Below are positions 53,368 through 64,000 of a stretch of 64,000 bases of DNA, one piece after another. The position numbers were made by a program, and so were the translations under genes. Source of the DNA: Bisporella sp. PMI_857 (Eukaryota > Ascomycota > Leotiomycetes > Helotiales > Helotiaceae); NCBI GenBank assembly GCA_021307315.1, contig JAJSPD010000003.1, positions 1,240,001-1,304,000 of the forward strand, given 5' to 3'. A model generated the notes under the pieces. That model searched no databases and had not been told where the DNA came from. It worked only from the letters and a program-made list of their open reading frames with translations. How positions within the stretch are numbered: the stretch's first letter is position 1; every line of letters begins with the position of its first letter.

Positions 53368-55497
53368 TCAGATCTTCACTTCCGCCGGCACAGAAATCTC
53401 CAAAATATCCACACCCTTCTGTAACTCACTCTTCGATGGCATCTTCCCTCTTCGCATCAGCTCCGAAGCTTGTGTCATGACCGGGTCCAACTGCATACTG
53501 GCGACGGCAACGACTGTCTCGCCCTTGGTGTAATATGCTGCAAATTTGGCTTCCTCGGGTTGGCCTTTGAGAACTAAGTCATCATATCCATGCGGTGTAT
53601 TGCCGCAATAACGAAGTTGTGCACCAAGCGCAGACCAGAAGATTGGGATAAATGCTTTGGGTTTGGCAGTTGGGTCATTGATATGCGCTGCAACAGCTCG
53701 ACCAGAATTCTGAGCGACGTTCCAGTGCTCGATTCGAGTAAATGCACCCTCTCCTCCAGGACCATGGTATGGATATGTCGCAATATCACCAATCGCATAG
53801 ACATCTTTCAGGCCAGCGACGGAAAAGTTCTCGTCAGTCTTGAGTGACCCGTCCTTTTCGAGTGTGACTGCCTGGTTCTCCTTCAGAAAGGTGGTCGCTG
53901 GTCCTACTCCAATTCCCAACACTACGAGATCGGCCGGGAGAACGGTACCATCCTTCAACTCAACCGAGCCAACCCTGGACGGATCAGACGTGGATGGCAA
54001 AGCTCTCTCCACACCAGCGCTTAATTTGAATTTCACGCCGTTTTTTTCAAGCTGCTTCTGAAAGATCCTTCCAACTACTTTGCCCATTACTCGCTCCAGT
54101 GGCGTCTCCTCCATACCAACTACCGTTACATCGTTATCCTTAGCAGTTGCGTTTGCCACTTCCATGCCAATAAACGAACTTCCAATGATGACGATCTTTT
54201 TATTCTTGTCCCCGATAGCTCCCACAATTGACTTGACGTGCGGAACGGTTCGCAAGAGGAAGATATTGCCGAGCTCTTTGAAACCAGGTAATGGTAAGTT
54301 CTTGGGAGACCCACCAGTAGCCAATACCAGTTTTGTGTAGTTATAAGATGAACCAGCCTTCGTGTCGACTTTCTTGCCAGAGAAGTCAACGCTGGAAACT
54401 TCATCATTTACAAAGTCGATTCCTCCATCCTTGAACCAAGCTTCATCTCTTATAGCAATCTTCGATGGGTCATCAATCAAGGCCTTGGACAACTTGGTCC
54501 TATCAATTGGCGTATAACCTTCGCTGCCAATTATAGTGATCTTTCCTTTGAACCCATTTTCTCTAAGCGCCTCGACAGTAGCCAGGCCACCGCTTCCACC
54601 GCCCACGACAACGACATGTTCTGCTCCAGCTACTCTCGATGCGGCTCCATTGATTCTGAGATTTGGCTTCCGCCGACTACCCTTGATATTTTGCTCTTCA
54701 CCTGTCACATAGACGGCACCGTCCTTCTCAGCAAGCTTGAAAGAGGGTAAAGCGTCGACGGCCGGGGCGTTTTCAATATCTCCGGTTGACGCATTGAAGC
54801 AAGCTATACATTGTTGGTTTTAATTTCCGCGAATGAGCGAGCTAGGGCATTCATACCTCCATGCCAAGGGCAGGTTATTCTGCCATCGCCAGTCAAAACA
54901 CCCTTAATGAGCGGTGCACCGTAATGTGTACACTTGCTTCCTAACGCAGATATCTTTCCTCCCACATTACATAACAGAACCTTGCCCTCCTCAATACCTG
55001 GATCGATTCTTGATTAGTGACCGTACTTAGACTGTATGCTTGCTATGATTCCGATCAAGTAGAAGAGCTTGGTGGAAATCAAGCCTCATAACAAACATCG
55101 AAACATATGAAACTCGGGGGACATAGTATCTCGGTTGCGATTTATCATATCTTTGCAGGTTCATGAATGGCAGGTTCCTTACAATGAGGAAAAGCAAGAG
55201 GGTCTCACTTTGACACCCCAAGTTATGCTTACAAAGCAGCCTTTACCAGATTCGAAGGCTGATAGAGAGTGTAGGTTAAGCAATTGCGGACAAAGAACTG
55301 ACCTTACCTTCTACTTCAACCTCCTTCTTCTCACCCGGCTTCAAGTCAAGACTCGAGATGCCTTTAAGCTTGTATTCTTGAGCCATATTTCGTGGTGTTG
55401 TTACAAAGGCTCTTTTCGCGCGGGGTATATGTGTAACTGGGCTCAGAAGTCGCGGGACTGCTTTGGACAGCTGCAAAAGCGGACGTGGCGAGTGCAT
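53368..55497 (-). CDS. AIFM3-type Rieske/FAD-NAD oxidoreductase
   Basis: Three exons, 55308-55497, 54857-54997 and 53368-54803, giving 588 residues. The N-terminus (MHSPRPLLQLSKAVPRLL, RAKRAFVTTPRN) is a mitochondrial presequence. A Rieske [2Fe-2S] domain follows with both ligand boxes, CTHYGAPL and CPWHGACF; the second box is created by splicing exon 2 to exon 3. The remainder is a pyridine nucleotide-disulfide reductase: FAD motif VVVVGGGSGGLATVEAL, NAD motif VIIGSSFIGMEVANA, YAIGDIATYPY and a C-terminal dimer-type domain. This architecture matches apoptosis-inducing factor-like AIFM3 and fungal AIF-like proteins. It probably transfers electrons from NAD(P)H in mitochondria; a cell-death role is family-based only. 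Confidence 0.9.
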
Positions 55498-56048
55498 TCA
55501 CTTCAAGGAACAATGTCAAGAAGCGTGGGATGGGCAGAAAATATCAAGGGAGGATATGAGCTTCTTGATCTATGTGAGAATGAGGTGATGCAGCATGATG
55601 AGTTGATTCGTACTATCCCCAGAGTTGGAGCTGTAATATCCTCGATTTGATTGGTTGATTGTCGTCATTGTGCAGGGGGGAGCTTTCAACCCCGCCGTTG
55701 CTGTTGAAACGGTCCACTTCCTTAGTGGAAGCTTAACCTGAGTTTGATATCTTTGCTTTGGAAAGCACAAAAGGACGTCATCTTAATGGGAACTGGTAAT
55801 TACCGCTCATACCTTAACATCTTCTATTACCAGTTCTACGATGAACAGTCCTGGTTTAATTAAAGGGAAAAACTACCCGGTATTGTTTCAAGTCTTAACC
55901 CAGATAATGGCTCGCTATATCCATCTACTTGATGAGATGGCCTTCACCCATCCAAGTGATCTTCACTGTAAAGGCCAGATATATATCGCAAAGTGTTTTT
56001 ATGGCAGATGTAGACTTGGTATTCATACTTAGGCCTCACAAGTATTAC
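55498..56048. other. Intergenic, no gene recognised
   Basis: 551 bp between tandem minus-strand genes. It presumably holds the AIFM3-type gene's promoter. No gene or repeat recognised. Confidence 0.5.
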
Positions 56049-58536
56049 TTAGATAGCCACCAATGTCTCCTCTAAGATGTCCTTCAAACTTCCCACAATC
56101 TTCGAACTTCTAACTTCCGTCGTGGAGCTCTCCCACTCCTTCTCAAACGCCCTCAGCCGCGCATTCAACTCCGTCGTATTATACGCCTCGAGCTCCGTCT
56201 CCAATAAATATTGCACAAAGATCTCCCAACGCGGGATATAATATCCCCCGACCAGGCCGCCCCAGCTCTTCGACGCATAATCGCTGATTTCAGCGTTCGG
56301 GCCCCAGAGTGTGATCTGGTTCCTGGCTTGGAACTCGTAGAAATCGGACACGCTTACGTTGCTACTCTGAGCGCGAGCCGCATTTAGCCATGTGCTAAGA
56401 GAGAAAGCAGGGTTTGTAAGTAGAACTCTGTCCAGGAGCTGCAGGTGGGAGGTGAGGTTTTGGCCTGCAGAGGAGATAGTGGTGTTGGAGCGCGCGGGCG
56501 AAGTGTAAGTTGAGATGAGGGTATTGTAGTAGTCGATGAATGAGTTTTCTAGCACCTGACGGGTTATGTCTGTCATGTCATGTAGGTAGGCTAGGTGGTC
56601 CCAGAGTGAGGGATTGATGCGAGCCGCATCGAATGCAGTCGTCCATGCAGAAACGAGCACTACAGGATCGTAATTTGTGGTCGTTCCGCCGTACTGGTAG
56701 GTACGCCCCAGAAGTCCAGTGATGTTTGGAGACAGTTGTGCTATGGACCTTGTCACTGCCGTGGCAGAAGTCAAGTTTGTGTTGTTGTAAACTGCAAATC
56801 GCATTATCTCCCAAGCAGAATACAGCTGCTCAGGGATGAAGCCAGCTCCTGAGTATCGCTTTGTAACCCAGTTGTGGAAGTAAGATTTTGTCTCTATAGG
56901 CGACGCAGACCAGGCTTGGTCAAGTAGGAGATCATAAATAATCTCATTCCCTTCCTGACCTTCCATCGTCAGTCCAAAGCCAACCAACGAACTCGAATCT
57001 GCCAAAGCATCAATGGAATTAATCGTAATATTCTCTATCTGGCCGTAGAGTCCCATGCTCCCACCATAATCATGGAGCTGGCACCAAATCCAATTTTTAC
57101 CGAAATAAGAATTCGTTCGTTGCCACTGCGGATAAGATTCTGAGAACAAGTCTAGAATCAACATGTCATTTTCATTCTCTACTCCGCCTAGATAGGCCTC
57201 AATTCGCTCCACGTTCCAAAATTCGCTATTAGCAAAGAACAGCCATCCTTGCATCAACCAGATGGCATTTGGATCGGCTCCTTTCAGACTTTTCCATACG
57301 TTGGTTGATACACTGCGTAAATAATCCAGCTCTCCAGATCCAGGAAGGTTCTCGTTGAATTGGTCAAGCGTGTAAATATGCGTGATATCTCCATATGCCT
57401 CTGTCTGTTTAGCAACAAAGTTTTTCTGTAACTGTTGAAATGCTGGATCAAAAGGCTCCAGAAAAGTGACCTCTGTATATTCTTTGGGAAAAATATATCC
57501 CCATTGGGACCCATTAGCTACCGTAGCATTAGGGAGCACACGTGTGATTGCTCTTGGGACAAAACCCGTGAAGGCCGGAAGTGCAGGAGTCATGCCAAGT
57601 GCGAATATTCGTTTGGTAATGTTCTTTTGTAGCTCAAATTGAGAATTGACCCATTCTAAGGGGAGATCACCTCCCCAAGAGCCTTGAATACTAGGCAAAT
57701 CTGTGTGTTAGTAGATGGCCATATGAAAACGACCGACGAACGACTACAAGGACAGCCGTAAATTATATCACGGATAAATGGCACTTCCCCCCTGACCTAA
57801 TCTTCTAGAGCGTGCTGCTGCCGTGCACTCCGACGGACTTTGGATAGCTAAACAATTGCCATACTTGTACCTTGTTTCAAAACCTCAGTCTTTAGAGAAA
57901 ACACGGCTAATTCACTTACTTGCCAAAACGATTCCAAGATTGAAAAGCTGGTCCACTGAAGAAATCAAATATCTCCTCATCAGTCAAACCAAGCTCGCGG
58001 TACATATCCAGCAATATTTTCTCATATCCAACCCACGCAAGCGGAAGGTTGACCCCTCTCAACGCCATCCAATCCAGCTCCAGCTCCCAGTCTTCCCATG
58101 ACCAGAAAGCCGCCGTGTATGAAAACGTTACAGTATTAAAATGATATCTCCACGGCACTATACTAGACCCTGTGATGACAGTAGCTGGACGAGGAAGCAG
58201 GTTCGGAGCATGATGCAATTGACTCCCGATGAACCAGAAAACGTCTACATGAACAACATCCGTTAGATATCGATGTAAACCGCTAGACAGTGCTATCGGC
58301 GAATTCCCTTGCACAAGAATTTTGCCATCCGCAGTTGATGAGATGCTGTATTCATCGTTCATGGGCTGGTTTTTAGACGAGATGAGGTCCGTGCTGTTAC
58401 CTAGGAGTCGGAACTCGAACGCGTCAGCGTGCTCTGGAAGTCGTCTTTTTACCAAGTCTTCAATTCCTTTGGTTGAGTAAGACAGAGCAGAACTGAGGAC
58501 TGAGAAAGTAGCAACCAGCAAGATTGATAGCATCAT
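56049..58536 (-). CDS. Alpha-N-acetylglucosaminidase (GH89, NAGLU-like)
   Basis: Two exons, 57920-58536 and 56049-57690, giving 752 residues. A signal peptide (MMLSILLVATFSVLSSAL) is followed by the N-terminal domain (GLHRYLTDVVHVDVFWF). The catalytic TIM-barrel entry has FWSWEDWELELDWMALRGVN, with LTDEEIFDFFSGPAFQSWNR and NIQGSWGGDLPLEW crossing the intron. A mid-protein segment (IWLMQGWLFF; WCQLHDYGGSMGLYG; GFGLTMEGQEGNEIIYDLL) matches GH89 closely. Length fits human NAGLU (about 740). GH89 enzymes remove terminal alpha-1,4-linked GlcNAc; in fungi the natural substrate is unclear, possibly mycoparasitic, bacterial or mucin-type glycans. Several N-glycosylation sites are visible, consistent with secretion or a vacuolar location. 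Confidence 0.9.
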
Positions 58537-58871
58537 GTTGGCGGGTCATTGTACAGTGTACAAATGAGTATGTGAGATTGCCAGACGGCAGGTGCCTGTC
58601 TTTATATCCGTAAGCAGGGAGATGGATTGTTAGCTCATGCAACGTTGCCGGGTATGACGCTATGATGATATTCACCAGGATGTTTTGGTTGATCGTCACT
58701 GGTATGGAAGGGAATCGACCACTCGGCTCTTTCTCCACTGAGAGCCAATCAGCTTGCGGGTTTCATCATCTGCCCCTATCTTGGATGGGCTTAGTAACCG
58801 AAACAAAGGTTAAAAGTCTTTATATATAGAGAACTAGAGGGGAATTACTATGGACGGATATATTTTCGAAT
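58537..58871. other. Intergenic between GH89 and IDO genes
   Basis: 335 bp between two minus-strand genes; holds the GH89 promoter and IDO 3' flank. Nothing distinctive recognised. Confidence 0.5.
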
Positions 58872-60431
58872 TTAGTTGACATCGACATTCCTCTCACGAC
58901 AATATTTCTCGACCTCCTTCTTTAACGTCTCTTTTTGCAAAATCGCTATCTCCATCACCTCCTCACAAGCTTTGCCTAATTTACCCTCATTCGCGTCCCA
59001 GACCTCGACCATAGCCTGCAAGACTGCCTGCAGTTGGTTGGGCAACCATGTCACAATAGGAGACCCTCCAGTTGCCACAGGATGACTGGTTTTCTTGAGG
59101 ATGTATTCACGGGTGAAAGTCCAATGGCGCCACCTGAAATCGCGAACCTGATTCAAGGCTAGGAGATAGAGTGCAGCCGATGATGCTTCTTGAAGCGCAT
59201 AAGACCTGAGTGATAACTCGGATGACTTCCCCTTGATGTATTCAAGGAAGTCCCTGTGATTGCCTGGACGGTACGCCCGGAAGTCTTGCAGGATACTGGT
59301 AAGTGGGGTATCTGGCATAGCGATCTGAAGGAAATTGTCACAGAGTGGGATCTATCTTTATGTTAGTCAATGCTATAGAGTCTGAGTTCGTAGACGGCTC
59401 ACCATGCTATCATTTGCTCCAGATTCGCCACGAAAGGACATGGGCTTTTCCGAGACGCCTTCATAGACTACACCATGTGGAAACATGCTTTGGCTAGTGA
59501 TCCCGAATATAAATGTTCTAAACGAAGTGTAATCTCCTGGTTTGGACTTCTGCCACATACCTCGCGACGAGTCAATTTCAGGCGTCTCTTGACAATGGGT
59601 AAGGAGAAGGGAACAAACTAACCATCCATGACTTTGTTAACTTTGGTCATTGCTTGGATGACTTTGTTCATGCCACCCTCAAATTTTTCGCGGCTATTGA
59701 CTTCACATGCATCAAGAGCAGTAATAACTCCATCAACAAGTTGTCCTGAATTACGAACCATATCAACATGGACTAGCACGAAGCCAGCTTCAGATGACTT
59801 TGGATCAAGACCATGCTGAAAAGCGCGTATGAGACGAAGGTTGTCGTACTCAAGCCCACCTTTTTCATCAGCAAGTCGGTAGTTAAAGAGCGCATACGAG
59901 CCCGCGTACTCCATGAATGGCTGGAACCCAGCGCTGTATTCCATTAGTCAACGTCCAGGTTAATGGTCATGATTATACATACAGCTCAGCACATCTGGAG
60001 ATTGGTAAGGCAATGATTGATGGAAGAGTCTGACGTGCGAGACCATAAGTCTCACCCTTCATAAATCGTTCATGACATGGCTCTAAAAGATACGCCGACG
60101 CTAAAAAGGAGTAATCACGATATAGTGCATTCATAAGAGGAAGATTGTCTTGATATTTGTCAATGGCTGCAGTGAGATCTGGAAGCTCCTTGAGGACAGT
60201 TTCACCAAGTGTAAATGTACTCAGGAGACCTGGCTCGCCATCAAGAGTCTTCATTGGCATGCGAGTAAGGATTGACTCAAGCACATCAAACTCCGGAGGG
60301 AGTTGGACGATGGGCTCCTGACGGGGTAGAAAGCCTCGCGTTGTAGAGACCATGAAAGCTGGAAGAGTGGTGTCTTCTGGTCGGGTGTCTCGAAGGACAT
60401 TGAATGATGTAGAAGGGGTGATGGAACCCAT
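58872..60431 (-). CDS. Indoleamine 2,3-dioxygenase
   Basis: Four exons, 59983-60431, 59623-59933, 59403-59560 and 58872-59351, giving 465 residues. IDO features: RDYSFLASAYLLEPC, AGFQPFMEYAGSYALFNYRL, MSFRGESGANDSM (the distal GSGAQSS-type loop), FRWRHWTFTREYILKK with the proximal haem histidine, and HPVATGGSPIVTWLPNQL. IDO is a haem enzyme that opens the indole ring of L-tryptophan to N-formylkynurenine, the first step of the kynurenine/NAD+ route (yeast BNA2). Many Pezizomycotina carry several paralogs, and this window does not tell which one this is. ATG 60431 (MGSITPSTSF) is chosen as the first methionine close to the conserved N-terminus. Two palindromes lie 126 and 518 bp upstream. Confidence 0.92.
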
Positions 60432-60556
60432 GATAATTATTATGCTTAAAAGATCTTGGGGTTGGCGATTTTGAAGCTGGTTGTAGGTTTCTGCAGGAAA
60501 GGAACAAAGAGAACAGAGCCAGAGGGAGAAATTTTCAAGTCTTTTATCGTTGTCAA

Positions 60557-60575
60557 GGCCGGAAACCTTCCGGCC
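60557..60575. promoter_or_regulatory. Palindrome 1 upstream of IDO
   Basis: GGCCGGAAACCTTCCGGCC: perfect 8-bp inverted arms around 3 nt, 126 bp before the IDO start codon. The arms contain CGG and CCG triplets in inverted orientation, the arrangement typical of Zn(II)2Cys6 binding sites. Confidence 0.6.
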
Positions 60576-60948
60576 ACGGGCATCATAAGACCATACAAGA
60601 ACCCGACTTGGTCCACTTGCAAATTTGATTGATAAGAGAAACACCAGTGATATCAAAACAAAACTTATCAATCCTCCGGCAATCGCTCAACCTAATGCTA
60701 TTGCCAACGGTGACCAAGACCACACCGAGACTTGGAAGATGGCACATTCAGCAAAAAGAATAGTCCCTGAACATAGAACTTAGAACATGACGAAAAGGTT
60801 ATTTGATGTAAAAGGATATCTGCTGGAATTACTTCCTCGCGAACGAAGACTTCTTCATTCTCTTTGGTCATGTTGGTTCAGCAATCAGAAACATGAAGCT
60901 ATCTAGAGAAATGGCAACGGCCCACATGCTGCATCTGATTGGTAAATT

Positions 60949-60968
60949 GGCCGGAAGGTTTTCCGGCC
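60949..60968. promoter_or_regulatory. Palindrome 2 upstream of IDO
   Basis: GGCCGGAAGGTTTTCCGGCC: the same 8-bp arms as the first copy with a 4-nt spacer, 518 bp before the IDO start codon. Both copies are followed by AC on the plus strand. Confidence 0.6.
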
Positions 60969-62351
60969 ACCGGTGGAGAAAAGGGGGAGAACTTGAAAGA
61001 TAAGATCACATGACTAAAAACTGAGCCGCCCTGCCGAATTGTAAATGCCTGATATTTAGGGCATTAAACAACCCATTTCCTTACCTTTTAGTCTCCAGAG
61101 CCAACACCCTAATAGGCACTGAATCCTACAGCCGTCTTCTAACTGTCCTCAGCGCCTCAATATCTGGTATAGCACGGTACTCTAGCATGCTCCCTTCCCA
61201 TCATCGGCGTTATGAAACGCAGAGGTTTTCCACCAACACGCGCGTCTGATATGCCCTCGTTCAAAGTCGCCTCAAAGTGTACGAAGAGCCATCTTGGCTG
61301 ATCGAAGTCATCATGACAGGACTTGCGCTTCTTGGGATATGGCGGTATCAGACCGAAAAATCTGCTCAGTCTTGTTGAGAATGACCTTATGCCTTCCCTT
61401 CTCCAGCGTCCACACCTGCTGCGGCTGCTCTCGAATGCTGCAAACCTAAGATTTCACGCCATCTTCAGCCTGCCATCCCGTCCATCCTCAAAATAGGGTT
61501 GGCTATGGTCTAATTTTTCTTCTTCTTGGGCAGTCCCATTGAAAGCAATCTTATTCCATATTCTGTCGCGCTGCTAGCAGGCTTTGTGCAAAGTTCATAG
61601 CCCCAAAGAGCATGCCAAAGGTCCAGTGATTAATGCCAAGGGCTTTGGAGTCGGCTTCTATTCGGGTTTCATGACCTGAACATACTGTACTTGCAGCACC
61701 TGGGTATTGCGAACCTAGGATGGAAATCGCAGCAGTGTGCAAATCGTTCGGATTGAGCTGTCAGACAAGGTTATGTAGCAACAAGGATTACCCGAGGACC
61801 TTGCATGCTGCATATACTTGCAATACTAAGTGCACTAATAAATTCCCAGATGGTAATCTAGGTACGCTACCTTAGAGTCCAACCAGTTTATGCCACTTTG
61901 ACTAGGATGTCACCTGTCATTAGCATCCCTTACCAACTGGTGTATAGCTGCTCGGCGCTCATTAAATTGTCCAAACAACTCTGACAAGGAAGCTCGGATA
62001 TCGCTACATCTCAATACCGGACCTTTCAAGGCCACCGACAGGCATAAGTAATATCTCACTGTGTACTACTGTAGTATTTGTTGCTATTGAATTCTTTTAA
62101 TAAACATTCTACTCCTTGTCGTGCATTCATATGTTTCTGTGTTTTTGCCAATGGGACAGGCATCATTGGGCAATATCAGAGCGTTAGTGCTCAGCTTGTT
62201 CACTTGAGGGTGTACTGGGCCCTTGAAACTCTCAAGAAAACAAGGCCACATCTTTCTTTGGTCTGCTTTGAGTGTCGACCTTGAGATTCTCCAGACAATC
62301 GAAAGTTTCTCGTCAGGTGCATCTTGAGCACCGCTTAGGTTAGCCACCACA

Positions 62352-64000
62352 ATGCCGTGGGTACATGAACTTCTTGTAGGTGCTGTATCTCTGATACCAG
62401 CTTTATCACAGTACCACACAAATAGTGAGTAGAAAGCTTCTTACTGTTTGCACTTGCTCTTAGCTAAGTTGATATTTGGACTGTCAACTTATGGCTGCCT
62501 CACTGCCCCAACTCTTCCCCATTTCCTCGCAAACAATGCACGTCACCATCTTTTGAACCACCTGCTACCATCAAAAGCAAATATTCTGACGAGCTTCTAG
62601 CCACTTTCTGCTGGTTATCCATGGGGAAATACTATGCCGGGTGGAGCTCCTCCCAACACTGGCGTGACAAGAAGTTACGACTTTACTGTTTCCAGAGGAA
62701 TAAAATCATCAGATGGGTTCCAGAAGGACGTTGTCATGGTGAATGACCAATTTCCCTGGCCATTGATTGAAGCCAACTGGGGAGACATGATTGAAGTAAC
62801 GGTCACCAACAACATTCAGAATTCCTCTGAAGGTCTGTCTCTTCATTGGCATGGCCAGCCTCAGAAACTATCTCCTTGGTATGATGGTGTGCCTGATGTA
62901 TCGCAATGTCCAATCGCTCTAGGCAAGACGTTCACATACAGTTTTCGTGCTGGGAGCTTCGGGAGCAGTTGGTATCATTCGCATGTCAGTTCTCAGTATA
63001 CTGATGGTCTGTATGGTCCGTTGGTGATATATAGGTATGCTCCTTGTGCATGTCTACTATTGCGGAAAGAAACTAATTCAAGGGCAGGCCAATTCAACTT
63101 CCTTATGATAGCGATCTCGGGCCGATACAATTAGTGAGTATTTTTTGCCGAAAGATGTCCAGATCCTAACCGTTTGATAGTCTGATTATCTGCATCGGTC
63201 ATATATGGAAGTCCTAAACGGGGCATTCCAGCGGCCGATGGTATTTCCGCACGTAGACAATAATATAATTAATGGCAAAGTATTCTACGACTGTACCGAG
63301 AGCGCAGATACCAAGCACGTAGGCGGGTAAAGTCTTCCTAAGTTTAAATTTCAACAGGGAAAGACTCACCAGCTCCAACTCATAAATACTGGTAGTGAAG
63401 GTTCACAAAAATTCTCTATCGATGGCCATTTTCTGGCCATCTTTGCGTATGATTATGTCCCTGTCAAGCCATATACAACCACAGTGGTTACGTTAGGTAT
63501 TGGCCAGCGTGTCGGCGTCTTGGTCAAAGCAACAAAACAATCGCCGATGCTGCTTGGATGAGATCAGATCTAGATCTCCTGTGTTCGAACCTTACCAATA
63601 CAAATTCGAACGCCCTGGAAGCAATCTACTACCAGAAAGCCAACACTTCAGCTGTCCTAAGTACAACGCCTTACACATGGGAGAGTAATAGCGGCGCTAA
63701 CGTAAGAATGAAACGTGTTAACATTAATCTCTCACTAAGCTCCTTAACAGGATCCCCTGCCACAAACCGTTCCTTACTATCCGCTAACGCCACTAGCATC
63801 TCCCTCGATAACACAGAATGTATTGATCACTGTGGGACTTAATGCCTCTAGCTACGCGCTGTTTTATGTCAATAATTCCACTTTCCGAGCAAATTATAAG
63901 TAAGTTCAAACATATTCTTCCCAAGATCTATCTGACACATTGGTAGTGCGTCTTTGCCATTGCTTATCTACGCTGAGAACACATCGTATGAGTATGAAGC
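62352..64000 (+). pseudogene. Laccase-like multicopper oxidase, broken, runs off the window
   Basis: Blocks that splice in order: about 62634-63034 (NTGVTRSYDFTVSRG, LHWHGQ, WYHSHVSSQYTDG: copper boxes HWHG and HSH), 63087-63133 (PIQLPYDSDLGPIQL), 63181-63701 and 63751-63899, then from 63947 to the window edge. The GT-AG introns between them are intact. However, 63328-63330 is an in-frame TAA inside HVGG-stop-SLPKFKFQQGKTHQLQL, and near 63543 the frame shifts: KATKQS continues as ADAAWMRSDLDLL one frame over. A signal-peptide-like exon at 62352-62424 (MPWVHELLVGAVSLIPALS) may be the original start, and the CW segment just before 62634 is in another frame. Conserved residues elsewhere argue for recent inactivation or assembly error. 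Confidence 0.75.

Larger units (their letters stand above)
60432..62351. other. Long intergenic region upstream of IDO
   Basis: 1.9 kb without a supported gene. It holds two near-identical palindromes (60557-60575 and 60949-60968) near IDO. The distal half (61.2-62.3 kb) has fragmentary frames that I cannot assign. Confidence 0.5.

Overview
This is a gene-dense window from a filamentous ascomycete (Pezizomycotina). The evidence is short GT-AG introns (mostly 47-100 nt), ergosterol-pathway genes, CFEM and HET-domain genes, and eukaryotic organelle and chromosome proteins. The overall feel of the proteins suggests Leotiomycetes/Helotiales, but that placement is inference and unchecked. I resolved 21 apparently intact protein-coding genes. 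For spliced genes, exon junctions were read by eye and in almost every case the summed lengths close in frame. I also found three broken genes, one tRNA-like locus and several regulatory or repeat features.

Layout. 1-2.8 kb is a decayed edge with a frameshifted SprT-type metalloprotease remnant and a 5'-truncated membrane-protein remnant. 3.5-15 kb is a compact housekeeping block: double-Myb telobox factor, UBXN4-like UBX protein, SURF1, CENP-T, Cms1, a CFEM GPI protein and Nop6. 15.4-18.7 kb holds RAC1 with a long, repeat-rich upstream region. 18.7-23.1 kb has a Dal5-type transporter divergent from a 2-oxoglutarate oxygenase. 23.7-30.8 kb has a DCAF11-type WD40 protein, the divergent sterol pair ERG1/ERG25, and a pterin carbinolamine dehydratase. 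31-32.6 kb is AT-rich with a degenerate tRNA-Asn-like locus. 32.6-38.9 kb is an 11-exon DDX60-like DExH helicase. 39-49.5 kb has an uncharacterised fungal protein, a NIF3-C-terminus-like protein, a HET-domain protein, a CYP51 (ERG11) gene and an ASCH/PUA-like protein. 50-60.4 kb has a large coiled-coil protein, an AIFM3-type Rieske flavoprotein, a GH89 alpha-N-acetylglucosaminidase and indoleamine 2,3-dioxygenase. The window ends inside a broken laccase-like multicopper oxidase.

Connections. Three ergosterol enzymes (ERG1, ERG25, CYP51) lie within about 22 kb. ERG1 and ERG25 share one promoter carrying three SRE-like motifs within 72 bp, which suggests joint SREBP control. Upstream of IDO there are two near-identical 19-20 bp palindromes with CGG/CCG arms, which look like an undescribed operator. 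UBX/SURF1 and CENP-T/CMS1 are close divergent pairs, and SURF1 and CENP-T converge with only 26 bp between stop codons. No CRISPR array, intact transposon or biosynthetic megasynthase was seen.
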